Assembly: GCA_041784625.1 (NCBI GenBank)
Contig: JBHBDS010000068.1
Span: forward strand, 1-7,994
DNA length: 7,994 nt
Source: JAUNKE01 sp041784625
GTDB taxonomy: Bacteria > Bacillota > Clostridia > Peptostreptococcales > Filifactoraceae
Direction: 5' to 3'
Shown here: one piece after another, positions 1-5,665 of the stretch
Layout of the letters: every line of letters starts with the position of its first letter
Numbering within the stretch: the stretch's first letter is position 1
Notes under the pieces: generated by a model
Database searches by the model: none
What the model saw: only the letters and a program-made list of their open reading frames with translations
Told to the model about the DNA's origin: nothing
Program-made: the position numbers and the translations under genes

Positions 1-1020
1 TACATTGCCGAGTGTGTTGGTGATGGTATCGGCGATTTCTTCTTTGCTCGAGCCATGGAGGTAGGCGATTCCTGCGCCTGCTCCACAAGCCGCCGAAACA
101 GCGCCGCAATATGCCGAGAGTTTTCCAATGCGTGCTTTTTGCATCAAAGCGATGAGATTGCTAAAAATCAGCGCACGAATCATTTTTTCTTCCGTCACGT
201 CAAGCTCGTGCGCATAGATGATGACGGGAAGTGACACGGTGAGTCCTTGGTTCCCTGAGCCCGAGTTGATTACCACTGGTTTGGAACAGCCGCTCATTCT
301 CGCATCCGAGCCAGCTGCTGCGTATGCTTTGGCTTTGGTTCTCACATCGTTGCCAAAACTTTCGATCAGCGTCTTGCCCACATTCGCTCCGTACGAATGA
401 ATCAGTCCCTCGTTAGCGATGTCGAGATTGTATTGCACTTGACTTCGAATCAGTGGTTCAAGCTCTGCAATATCGACGCTGTTTGCAAAATCAAAAATTT
501 CCTCAAAGTTGAACTGCTCCTGCGTTTTTTTCTCCTGCGCTTCTTCGTCCAATTCAAAAATTATCTCGCCATTTTTTTCGATGAGCGTGATGTTGGTGTG
601 CGCTTCTCGAATCTCGACTACCGCCGACTCTTCGCCACTTCTGAGCGTTATTTTTATGTACAAATTCTCCACGCCCTCCGCCAGACGGATCGTGCAGATT
701 CTTTGTTCGAGCAATGCTTTGGTCTGCTCGATGTCCGCTTCTGTCACCGTCGTGAGCACTTCGAGATTTTTGGTCGCATCGCCACCAATCAGTCCGAGCA
801 AAACGGATGGCGCAATGCCTTTCATCCCGCCCGACATTGGCACGGTCACACCTTTGACATTCTTGATGATGTTCCCGCTGCAGAGCACATCCACCTGCTC
901 TGGCATCATGCCAAGCACTTCGCGCGCTTTGGCAGCAGCGTAGGCGAGCGCAATCGGCTCGGTACAACCCAGCGCTGGCACCAATTCTCTTTTTAGGATT
1001 GAAATATACTTATGCTCCAT
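1..1020 (-). CDS. cyuA: UPF0597 family protein, L-cysteine desulfidase / serine dehydratase alpha-like (3' end cut by window)
   Basis: The frame is open for exactly 340 codons from ATG 1020-1018 to the window edge; family members are usually about 430 residues, so roughly the last fifth is missing. An AGGAGA ribosome binding site lies 8 bases before the ATG. Visible family landmarks are an N-terminal ALGCTEPIALAYA (Cys19), a glycine-rich SGGMKGIAPSVLLGLIGGD segment near residues 80-98, SGCSKPVVINSGSGNQG (Cys245), and CGAVSAACGAGAG (Cys305, Cys312). These cysteines are the natural candidates for ligands of the oxygen-sensitive [4Fe-4S] cluster known in this family. The known reaction of CyuA/CdsB-type members is cytosolic breakdown of L-cysteine to pyruvate, ammonia and sulfide; the fold is related to the alpha part of iron-sulfur L-serine dehydratase, so serine or another amino acid as substrate is possible. 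It is separated from the transporter gene upstream by 165 bases containing a palindromic candidate operator, so it probably has its own promoter. Family assignment is firm; substrate is inferred. Confidence 0.9.
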   Translation of the reverse strand, partial: MEHKYISILKRELVPALGCTEPIALAYAAAKAREVLGMMPEQVDVLCSGNIIKNVKGVTVPMSGGMKGIAPSVLLGLIGGDATKNLEVLTTVTEADIEQTKALLEQRICTIRLAEGVENLYIKITLRSGEESAVVEIREAHTNITLIEKNGEIIFELDEEAQEKKTQEQFNFEEIFDFANSVDIAELEPLIRSQVQYNLDIANEGLIHSYGANVGKTLIESFGNDVRTKAKAYAAAGSDARMSGCSKPVVINSGSGNQGLTVSLPVIIYAHELDVTEEKMIRALIFSNLIALMQKARIGKLSAYCGAVSAACGAGAGIAYLHGSSKEEIADTITNTLGNV

Positions 1021-1058
1021 AGATTCTTCTCCTATTTTAATGTATCACTCACAATATT

Positions 1059-1097
1059 ATTTCGTTCGATTTCGTATAAAATATCGAAACGAAATCG
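1059..1097. promoter_or_regulatory. Nested palindromic candidate operator upstream of the cyuA-like gene
   Basis: Two overlapping inverted repeats share this segment. ATTTCGTTCGAT (1059-1070) pairs with ATCGAAACGAAAT (1083-1095) with one unpaired base. CGATTTCG (1067-1074) pairs perfectly with CGAAATCG (1090-1097). The core between them is the AT-rich TATAAAATAT. On the left the half-site TTCG occurs three times, and on the right its complement CGAA occurs twice. There is no T-tract on either side, so it is not an intrinsic terminator. It ends about 40 bases before the cyuA-like start codon, where a repressor or activator would act. Binding by a regulator is inferred; no specific protein can be named. 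Confidence 0.45.
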
Positions 1098-1185
1098 CAT
1101 TGTGTTTGTATGATAAATCGTCCTAATGAATTTCCTCTTCTAATTGAACACTTTTTTCGTATTATCTACTGTCCTAAATTCCATT

Positions 1186-2433
1186 CTACGAAGGAAATTC
1201 TTTCAAGTGTTTGTTAAACGCAAAATATCCTGCGATGAGTAGCAAAGCGATGGCAACGAGTCCAAACTTAGAGCTGCCTGTCACCTGTGTCACGACGCTC
1301 ATGAGAAGTGTCCCCGTAAACACTGCTCCTTTGCCAAAAATATCGTAGAAGCTGAAAAATTCGTTGGTACGTTCTTTTGGCACGATGTGCGAAAAATACG
1401 AACGAGAGAGCGCTTGAATTCCGCCTTGGAACATCGCAACCACCACCGCAAGAAACCAAAACTCCCATGCCTTATCCAGCTGGAGCGCAAACAATGTCAC
1501 GCCGATATAGCCCGTGATACAGATTTTGATAATCGTCGAAGCAGAATGTTTTTTTGCCATTTTGCCAAAGATCAGCGCAAATGGGAATCCAACAATCTGT
1601 GTGAGGAGTAGCGCAAAAAGCAAATTGTCATCCGAGATGCCCATATCCTTGCCATAGGAAGTAGCCATTTCGATGATCGTATACACTCCGTCGATGTATA
1701 GGAAAAACGCAAGCAAAAAAGTCGCGACTTTCTTATTGTCTTTGATTGCAAGGATTCCTTTTTTCCAGTTGGCAAGATTCTCCGCAATACTGATTGCTTC
1801 ATCGTCATGATGGATTTTTTCGCCAAAGGTTTTGCGGTAACTTCTCGTAATAGGAATCGTAAATGCCAGCCACCAAAAAGCGATGACGACAAAAGACAAT
1901 TTGGTCGCCATGCCCGCCGTTGTTCCGAATTTCTCGGCATTCATGATAAAAAGCAGCGCTGCAATAAATGGCACGACCGAGCCGATGTAGCCATACGCAT
2001 AGCCCTTGCTCGAAACATCGTCCATTTTTTCTGGCGTGGTAATATCGTTAAGCATCGCATCATAAAAGATCAGCGACATGTTGAATCCGACTTTTCCGAT
2101 GATAAACATTCCGAGGAACAAGAATCCTTTGTTCGTGGTACTGAGCAAAAAACATCCAATCACGCCGAGTAATGCAAATGCGAGAAATAATTTGTTTTTG
2201 AAATCTCTTCGGTCGCCGAGCGCTCCAAGTGTTGGTCCCAAAATCATGACCAGCACGGTCGCAGTCGAAGCTGCGTAGCCCCAGTATGCCGTCGAGTTTG
2301 CCAGCGAAATTCCCTCAGCGCTTGAAATATTCTTGAAGTAGATCGGGATGATGGTGCTGACCATCAGGATGAATGCCGAGTTGCCGACATCATACAAAAT
2401 CCAATTTCGCTCGATTTTTGTTAACTTCTCCAT
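1186..2433 (-). CDS. MFS transporter, UMF1 / Atg22-like family
   Basis: A 415-residue integral membrane protein with about 12 hydrophobic segments, the expected size for the UMF1 (Atg22-like) branch of the major facilitator superfamily. Landmarks are LYDVGNSAF (13-21) in the first membrane helix and the loop 2-3 motif GALGDRRDFKNK (70-81). Further on are FYDAMLNDIT (123-132), SSKGYAYGYIGS (141-152), FFLYIDGVYTII (243-254) and QALSRSYFSHIVPKERTNEF (340-359). Yeast Atg22 exports amino acids from the vacuole; bacterial members are mostly uncharacterised, so an amino-acid or other small-solute efflux role is only inferred. The start is fixed by an AGGAGG site five bases before the ATG. The TAG stop of the upstream gene forms the first bases of that site, so translation of the two is probably coupled. 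It is the last gene of the operon starting at 4048. No terminator is visible after its TAG stop. Confidence 0.85.
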   Translation of the reverse strand: MEKLTKIERNWILYDVGNSAFILMVSTIIPIYFKNISSAEGISLANSTAYWGYAASTATVLVMILGPTLGALGDRRDFKNKLFLAFALLGVIGCFLLSTTNKGFLFLGMFIIGKVGFNMSLIFYDAMLNDITTPEKMDDVSSKGYAYGYIGSVVPFIAALLFIMNAEKFGTTAGMATKLSFVVIAFWWLAFTIPITRSYRKTFGEKIHHDDEAISIAENLANWKKGILAIKDNKKVATFLLAFFLYIDGVYTIIEMATSYGKDMGISDDNLLFALLLTQIVGFPFALIFGKMAKKHSASTIIKICITGYIGVTLFALQLDKAWEFWFLAVVVAMFQGGIQALSRSYFSHIVPKERTNEFFSFYDIFGKGAVFTGTLLMSVVTQVTGSSKFGLVAIALLLIAGYFAFNKHLKEFPS

Positions 2434-2444
2434 TCTTCCTCCTA
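2434..2444 (-). promoter_or_regulatory. Ribosome binding site overlapping the preceding stop codon
   Basis: Read on the minus strand the junction is TAGGAGGAAGA followed directly by ATG. The TAG stop of the phospholipase C-like gene contributes the first AG of the AGGAGG Shine-Dalgarno of the transporter gene. Eight bases separate stop and start. The same arrangement occurs at the fhs/fchA junction. Confidence 0.8.
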
Positions 2445-3374
2445 GTCGAACGCTCGATCAAAACGATCCGACAATTTGATATGATAACGCACGGCGTCGT
2501 AGAAATTGATCAGCAGATAGGTCGCAGGTTCGACCGTTTGATCCACCATCGGCACGAGCGAGCGAGCAGGATCGATAAACGCTTTGAAACGTCGATTGGT
2601 CAGCGACAAGGAGCTGAAGATTCCTTTTTTCTTCATCATCGCTTCCAACTTTTTGATCACCGAAACATTGCCCCCCATCGGTGAGTAGATCAATTTGTTG
2701 TATTTGATAAAGCTATCCAACGACTCTTGTACTTGATTCGTTGTAATTTGCGGGTAGATCTGCGCAATCACCTCTGCAAGTCCTTCTTCGTATCGAATCA
2801 ATCGATCACGATGAATCTTCTCTGGCTTGACGGATGGTTTGTTGTGATGAAATTGCGGTTTATATAATACGATTTCATGTTTCTTTGCAAAAGGATTTGG
2901 AATGCGCAGGCGACTTTTGTAGCTTTGCAGATATTTTTCTTCTCGCTTCTTGGCATCTTTTTCCAAAATCTCACGGAGAAGCATCTCTCGATCCAGCTCC
3001 GTCTCCAAGCGCACATGACCGATGTCGTCTTTGCCAAGTTTCTTGATGATCGGATGCAGCTCTGAGTCCAGTGCATAATGGCACACAAAGCCCAGCGTAT
3101 ACGCAAACAGCCTCATGTCATGTGTTTCGTGAATTTTTTGAACCGCATATTCCAAAAATTCTTTCCCACTTTTGCTATGAATCTCCTCTGCATAGCTCGT
3201 CACATCGTTTTTCTTCGTTGGTCGATAGTAGAACATCGGATCTGGTCCTTGCAAGCCGAGATCAAAATCTTTTTTGTGCTTGCGAACAATCGCAATGATG
3301 TCCTTACGGTTTTTGGTAATCAATTTTTTGTATATTTCTTTGCCAAATAGATAATGGGTTGCAATCGCTGGCAT
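2442..3374 (-). CDS. Zinc-dependent phospholipase C-like family protein
   Basis: A 310-residue protein beginning MPAIATHYLFGKEIYKKL, the typical opening of the Clostridia branch of the zinc-dependent phospholipase C family (Zn_dep_PLPC). Candidate metal ligands are His7, Asp45 in LGLQGPDPMFYY (39-50), His99, Asp103 and His107 in GFVCHYALDSELHP, and then His120, Glu124 and Asp128 in HVRLETELD. The second half (about 150-310) is basic and less conserved. There is no signal peptide, so unlike secreted Bacillus and Clostridium toxins this protein appears cytoplasmic; the true substrate is unknown and need not be a phospholipid. A GAGGAGG site precedes the ATG. It follows the flavoprotein gene after 14 bases and precedes the transporter gene by 8 bases, within one operon. 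Family assignment is good; catalytic role is inferred from family. Confidence 0.78.
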   Translation of the reverse strand: MPAIATHYLFGKEIYKKLITKNRKDIIAIVRKHKKDFDLGLQGPDPMFYYRPTKKNDVTSYAEEIHSKSGKEFLEYAVQKIHETHDMRLFAYTLGFVCHYALDSELHPIIKKLGKDDIGHVRLETELDREMLLREILEKDAKKREEKYLQSYKSRLRIPNPFAKKHEIVLYKPQFHHNKPSVKPEKIHRDRLIRYEEGLAEVIAQIYPQITTNQVQESLDSFIKYNKLIYSPMGGNVSVIKKLEAMMKKKGIFSSLSLTNRRFKAFIDPARSLVPMVDQTVEPATYLLINFYDAVRYHIKLSDRFDRAFD

Positions 3375-3388
3375 ATTTCCTCCTCACT

Positions 3389-4048
3389 CTATGCTGTGGT
3401 TTCCTGTCGCAAAAGTTCTTCGATGGCGAACTCGATTTGTGCAAGAACGTCCTGCTCCTCGTTGGGATCGACCCGATCCGTGTCCGATAGCAAAATATCT
3501 TGTAGCTCCTCAGTGTTGATGGATTTGTAAAAATATTTGAGCTCGCCTTTGATTCCGGCAAATTGCGTCTCGCTCACTGGCTCTCCACCGGTGAGAATAT
3601 TAATCGCAAAACGATTTTTGTCCCGAGAAATCAGCGAGTCCATCAGCGTATACTTGCTGTGAAATACCGCCTGCATTCGGTCAATCAGCGCCTTGAATTT
3701 TGATGGAGTTCCACCAAAATAGATCGGGCTTGCGGTAATCACGTAATCCGCCTCGTCAAAATATCGGTACATCCACTTGATGTCATCCTTGAGCATGCAG
3801 CGGCGATGTTTGGAACAAAATCCGCAGTCTATGCAGCCTTTGTAGGTCAGCTTTTTGAGATCAAAATATAAAACGCTGTAATCGGCCTCGCCCACATCTT
3901 CATAATTCCACTGTCCATCCACCGCATCGGCAAAACTCGTCTGCACCATTGATCCATGCGATGCGATTTTTTCGATCGCAAAGTCTAGTAATCTTCTCGT
4001 CACTGCACGTTTGCTCTGACTTGCGTTTAGCACCAATATTTTTTTCAT
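3389..4048 (-). CDS. Flavodoxin-fold NAD(P)H-dependent oxidoreductase with an iron-sulfur cysteine motif (Isf-like)
   Basis: A 219-residue protein. The N-terminus MKKILVLNASQSKRAVTRRL has the beta strand and phosphate loop of FMN-binding flavodoxin-fold reductases. SPIYFGGTPSKFKALIDR (107-124) and LTGGEP (152-157) are the other usual FMN-contact regions. Between them lies a compact cluster Cys72, Cys75, Cys78, Cys84 (CX2CX2CX5C), the pattern that binds a [4Fe-4S] cluster in archaeal iron-sulfur flavoprotein Isf. The likely role is electron transfer between reduced carriers and small acceptors such as quinones or oxygen species; this is inferred. A strong AAGGAGGAG site precedes the ATG. It is the first gene of the operon with the phospholipase C-like and transporter genes, and lies directly after the terminator of the folate unit. 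The C-terminal 50 residues are acidic and not recognised. Confidence 0.82.
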   Translation of the reverse strand: MKKILVLNASQSKRAVTRRLLDFAIEKIASHGSMVQTSFADAVDGQWNYEDVGEADYSVLYFDLKKLTYKGCIDCGFCSKHRRCMLKDDIKWMYRYFDEADYVITASPIYFGGTPSKFKALIDRMQAVFHSKYTLMDSLISRDKNRFAINILTGGEPVSETQFAGIKGELKYFYKSINTEELQDILLSDTDRVDPNEEQDVLAQIEFAIEELLRQETTA

Positions 4049-4059
4049 ACTCCTCCTTA

Positions 4060-4089
4060 ATTATACAGTAAAATCATTCAAATCTCCAA
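4060..4089 (-). promoter_or_regulatory. Possible promoter of the flavoprotein operon
   Basis: On the minus strand TTGGAG (4089-4084) is followed after 18 bases by a perfect TATAAT (4065-4060). It lies between the terminator at 4114-4138 and the first gene, where a promoter is required. The difficulty is that a start about 7 bases after the -10 would fall inside the Shine-Dalgarno at 4050-4058 and leave a leader of only 6 to 8 bases. The -35 matches consensus at only three positions. Confidence 0.3.
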
Positions 4090-4113
4090 TATTTTTATCC
4101 AGCAATCAACGAC

Positions 4114-4138
4114 AAAAAGGAGCGATCGCTCACTCCTT
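4114..4138 (-). terminator. Rho-independent terminator of the fhs unit
   Basis: On the minus strand AAGGAGTGA (4138-4130) pairs with TCGCTCCTT (4125-4117) over nine base pairs, including one U-G wobble, around a GCGA tetraloop of GNRA type. The run of T reaches 4114. It follows the TAA stop of the Mpv17-like gene by 16 bases and ends that transcription unit. The wobble pairs properly only in the minus-strand transcript, which supports the orientation. Confidence 0.88.
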
Positions 4139-4154
4139 CTGTTTTTCTAAATTG

Positions 4155-4799
4155 TTACGCTTTTTTGCGGTTTGCCATCGCCATCAAGAATCCGAGTGCA
4201 ATCGACAAAAATGCCGAAGCAAGAACACGGTACGATGACGGCATCAAAAACACGATCGTGTGTGCTGGAATCCAAAAGAAGATACAAGTTTTTGTCCAAG
4301 TAAATTCCACCACGCTATGCCATGGCACTCGATCGACCAGTGTCGAAAGCTTGATCGGACGCTCGCCTTTGTAATACGCTTCGACCGCCAGATCGGTGAA
4401 CTTGTGGAACACCATCATCATCGGCCCAAAGCTGAGATTCATCACGGACGAACCAAAAAATGCGTGCGCAAATCGATTCCCCTCAAATGGAAGAAGTCCC
4501 GCCGCTTGAACTGCTGCCGCTCCCGACATAAAAAACGGAAACACGAGCGCAACCATCATCCCGATGAATCCCCAGATCACCGCACGAGCGATGATTCCTT
4601 TTGGAATATCATAGCTGCCTTTGTTCATTCGCACGCCCAAAAAGTCTCCCATACTCGCTAGGATTGCAAATTTAATAAATCCGCCGATGTATGGATGCGC
4701 ACCCGTGTACGCCATAAACGGCTCTCTCGTTGCTGGAATTACCAAAATCAAAATCCACGCTGCCAACGCCAGCAGCCAATAAAAATCCCCTTTTCTCAT
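4155..4799 (-). CDS. Small integral membrane protein, Mpv17/PMP22-like
   Basis: A 214-residue protein with about five or six hydrophobic stretches. The order of motifs matches the Mpv17/PMP22 family. SMGDFLG (49-55) corresponds to the GD of the first conserved block. RAVIWGFIGM (72-81) corresponds to the R-G block. FGPMMMVFHKFTD (124-136) corresponds to the GPxxHxWYxxLD block, and WTKTCIFFWIPAHTIVFLMPSSYRV (168-192) to the block with WP, Q, NF, VP and R. Several normally aromatic or glutamine positions differ, so this is a divergent member and the call is from motif order rather than identity. Eukaryotic relatives are channel-like proteins of mitochondria and peroxisomes; bacterial function is unknown. 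GAGGAGA precedes the ATG. It follows fchA by 135 bases and is followed by a strong terminator, so it is probably the distal gene of the folate unit, perhaps with an extra promoter. Confidence 0.62.
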   Translation of the reverse strand: MRKGDFYWLLALAAWILILVIPATREPFMAYTGAHPYIGGFIKFAILASMGDFLGVRMNKGSYDIPKGIIARAVIWGFIGMMVALVFPFFMSGAAAVQAAGLLPFEGNRFAHAFFGSSVMNLSFGPMMMVFHKFTDLAVEAYYKGERPIKLSTLVDRVPWHSVVEFTWTKTCIFFWIPAHTIVFLMPSSYRVLASAFLSIALGFLMAMANRKKA

Positions 4800-4826
4800 T
4801 TTCTCTCCTCAGTCAATGTTCATAAC

Positions 4827-4849
4827 TCTTGTTGTACAAGAATTTTTTT
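4827..4849 (+). other. Weak terminator-like hairpin on the plus strand
   Basis: On the plus strand TCTTGT (4827-4832) pairs with ACAAGA (4836-4841) around a three-base loop, and seven T follow at 4843-4849. The stem is only six pairs and poor in GC. No plus-strand gene precedes it, so if used it would stop antisense transcription; it may also simply be AT-rich spacer. Confidence 0.25.
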
Positions 4850-4886
4850 ATAAATTTTTCATTGCAAAATATATTACTCTTTTCCA

Positions 4887-4909
4887 TCGAGTTTCTACTC
4901 GAAGTTTTT
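4887..4909 (+). other. Second hairpin in the fchA to Mpv17-like gap, T-tract on the plus side
   Basis: TCGAGT (4887-4892) and ACTCGA (4897-4902) form a six-pair stem with a four-base loop. On the plus strand AG and five T follow. On the minus strand, the direction of transcription here, it sits 32 bases after the fchA stop codon and lacks a T-tract. There it could act as an mRNA processing or stability hairpin rather than a terminator. Confidence 0.3.
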
Positions 4910-4934
4910 GTGCTTGTTTCTTTCGTTTTTCAAA

Positions 4935-5654
4935 TTATTCTTCAAAAACAAGCGCCGTCATCACAAAATCCATCACTTCCGCATGATATTTGTGATATTG
5001 TTCAAGCACTGTATTCAGATGGTTTTTCAGTTCCTCTTTCATCGGTGAGTCTTTCATCAGCCGAATGTTGATGAGCAAATTGAGTTTTGCACTCTCAATC
5101 GCCGCGCGAAAACATTCCGCCGCCACTCCGATGTCACTCACCACCATTTTGGATGATTTGCGCATCAGCTCAATGAGCATCTCGTATGCCTCGTAAGAAG
5201 TTTTGAGCGTCTCAAGTGGAACGAGGCATGCCGTCGCCAGCGCATCGTTTAGAATCATTTCATTCTGCGCCTTTTCTTCTTCCGTGTTGCTCGGCAAGCC
5301 GTACGCCTTGGACAGAGGCAAAAAATATTCCTCGTCCAAATCAACGAGCTCCAGCATTCTGCTCGCAAGTTTGCTGCTATGTTCTTGAATTTCGTGCAGT
5401 CTGCTCTCATGCTCGGCGAATTTTTTCTTGCCAAAAGTCAGATTGCACACCATCGATGCGAGCGCAAAACCTTGCGCAGCCGCAAGTGCTGCCACACCTC
5501 CGCCACCTGGGGCAGGAAGTTTGGACGCAAGCAGCGCCGTAAATTCTGTCACACTCGACTCTCTAAGTAAATTTGTTTTTTGCTCTGGCATTTGGAGAGG
5601 CGGATTGACCGCCTCTTCAAACACGAGTTTATTATCAATAATTTTTATGCTCAT
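4935..5654 (-). CDS. fchA: Methenyltetrahydrofolate cyclohydrolase / formiminotetrahydrofolate cyclodeaminase family protein
   Basis: A 239-residue protein of the FTCD_C (cyclodeaminase/cyclohydrolase) family, which acts in the cytosol on folate C1 units. Landmarks are LASKLPAPGGGGVAAL (42-57), ASMVCNLTFGKKKF (66-79), DLDEEYFLPLSKAY (105-118) and SDIGVAAECFRAAIESAKLN (173-192). In anaerobes, genes of this family next to fhs usually encode the interconversion of 10-formyl-THF and 5,10-methenyl-THF; cyclodeaminase action in histidine or purine breakdown is the alternative. No HutH or formiminotransferase gene is near, which favours the cyclohydrolase. The start is set by an AGGAGA site whose first bases come from the fhs TAG stop, 8 bases before the ATG. 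About 30 residues precede the conserved core, somewhat longer than the usual FchA N-terminus; Met22 would be an internal alternative but has no ribosome binding site that I see. Confidence 0.88.
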   Translation of the reverse strand: MSIKIIDNKLVFEEAVNPPLQMPEQKTNLLRESSVTEFTALLASKLPAPGGGGVAALAAAQGFALASMVCNLTFGKKKFAEHESRLHEIQEHSSKLASRMLELVDLDEEYFLPLSKAYGLPSNTEEEKAQNEMILNDALATACLVPLETLKTSYEAYEMLIELMRKSSKMVVSDIGVAAECFRAAIESAKLNLLINIRLMKDSPMKEELKNHLNTVLEQYHKYHAEVMDFVMTALVFEE

Positions 5655-5665
5655 CTTTTCTCCTA
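5655..5665 (-). promoter_or_regulatory. Ribosome binding site overlapping the fhs stop codon
   Basis: The minus strand reads TAGGAGAAAAG and then ATG. The fhs TAG stop provides the first bases of the AGGAGA Shine-Dalgarno of fchA, with eight bases between stop and start. This favours coupled translation of the two enzymes. Confidence 0.8.

Noticed and set aside
218..996. Plus-strand frames of 60, 199 and 144 codons over the left edge, and a 137-codon minus-strand frame at 554-967.
   Set aside because: All are shadows of the cyuA-like gene, whose frame is open for 340 codons, has a ribosome binding site and carries recognisable family motifs.
4060..4065. A confident promoter call from the perfect TATAAT before the flavoprotein gene.
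   Set aside because: Transcription would begin inside the Shine-Dalgarno; kept only as a low-confidence feature.
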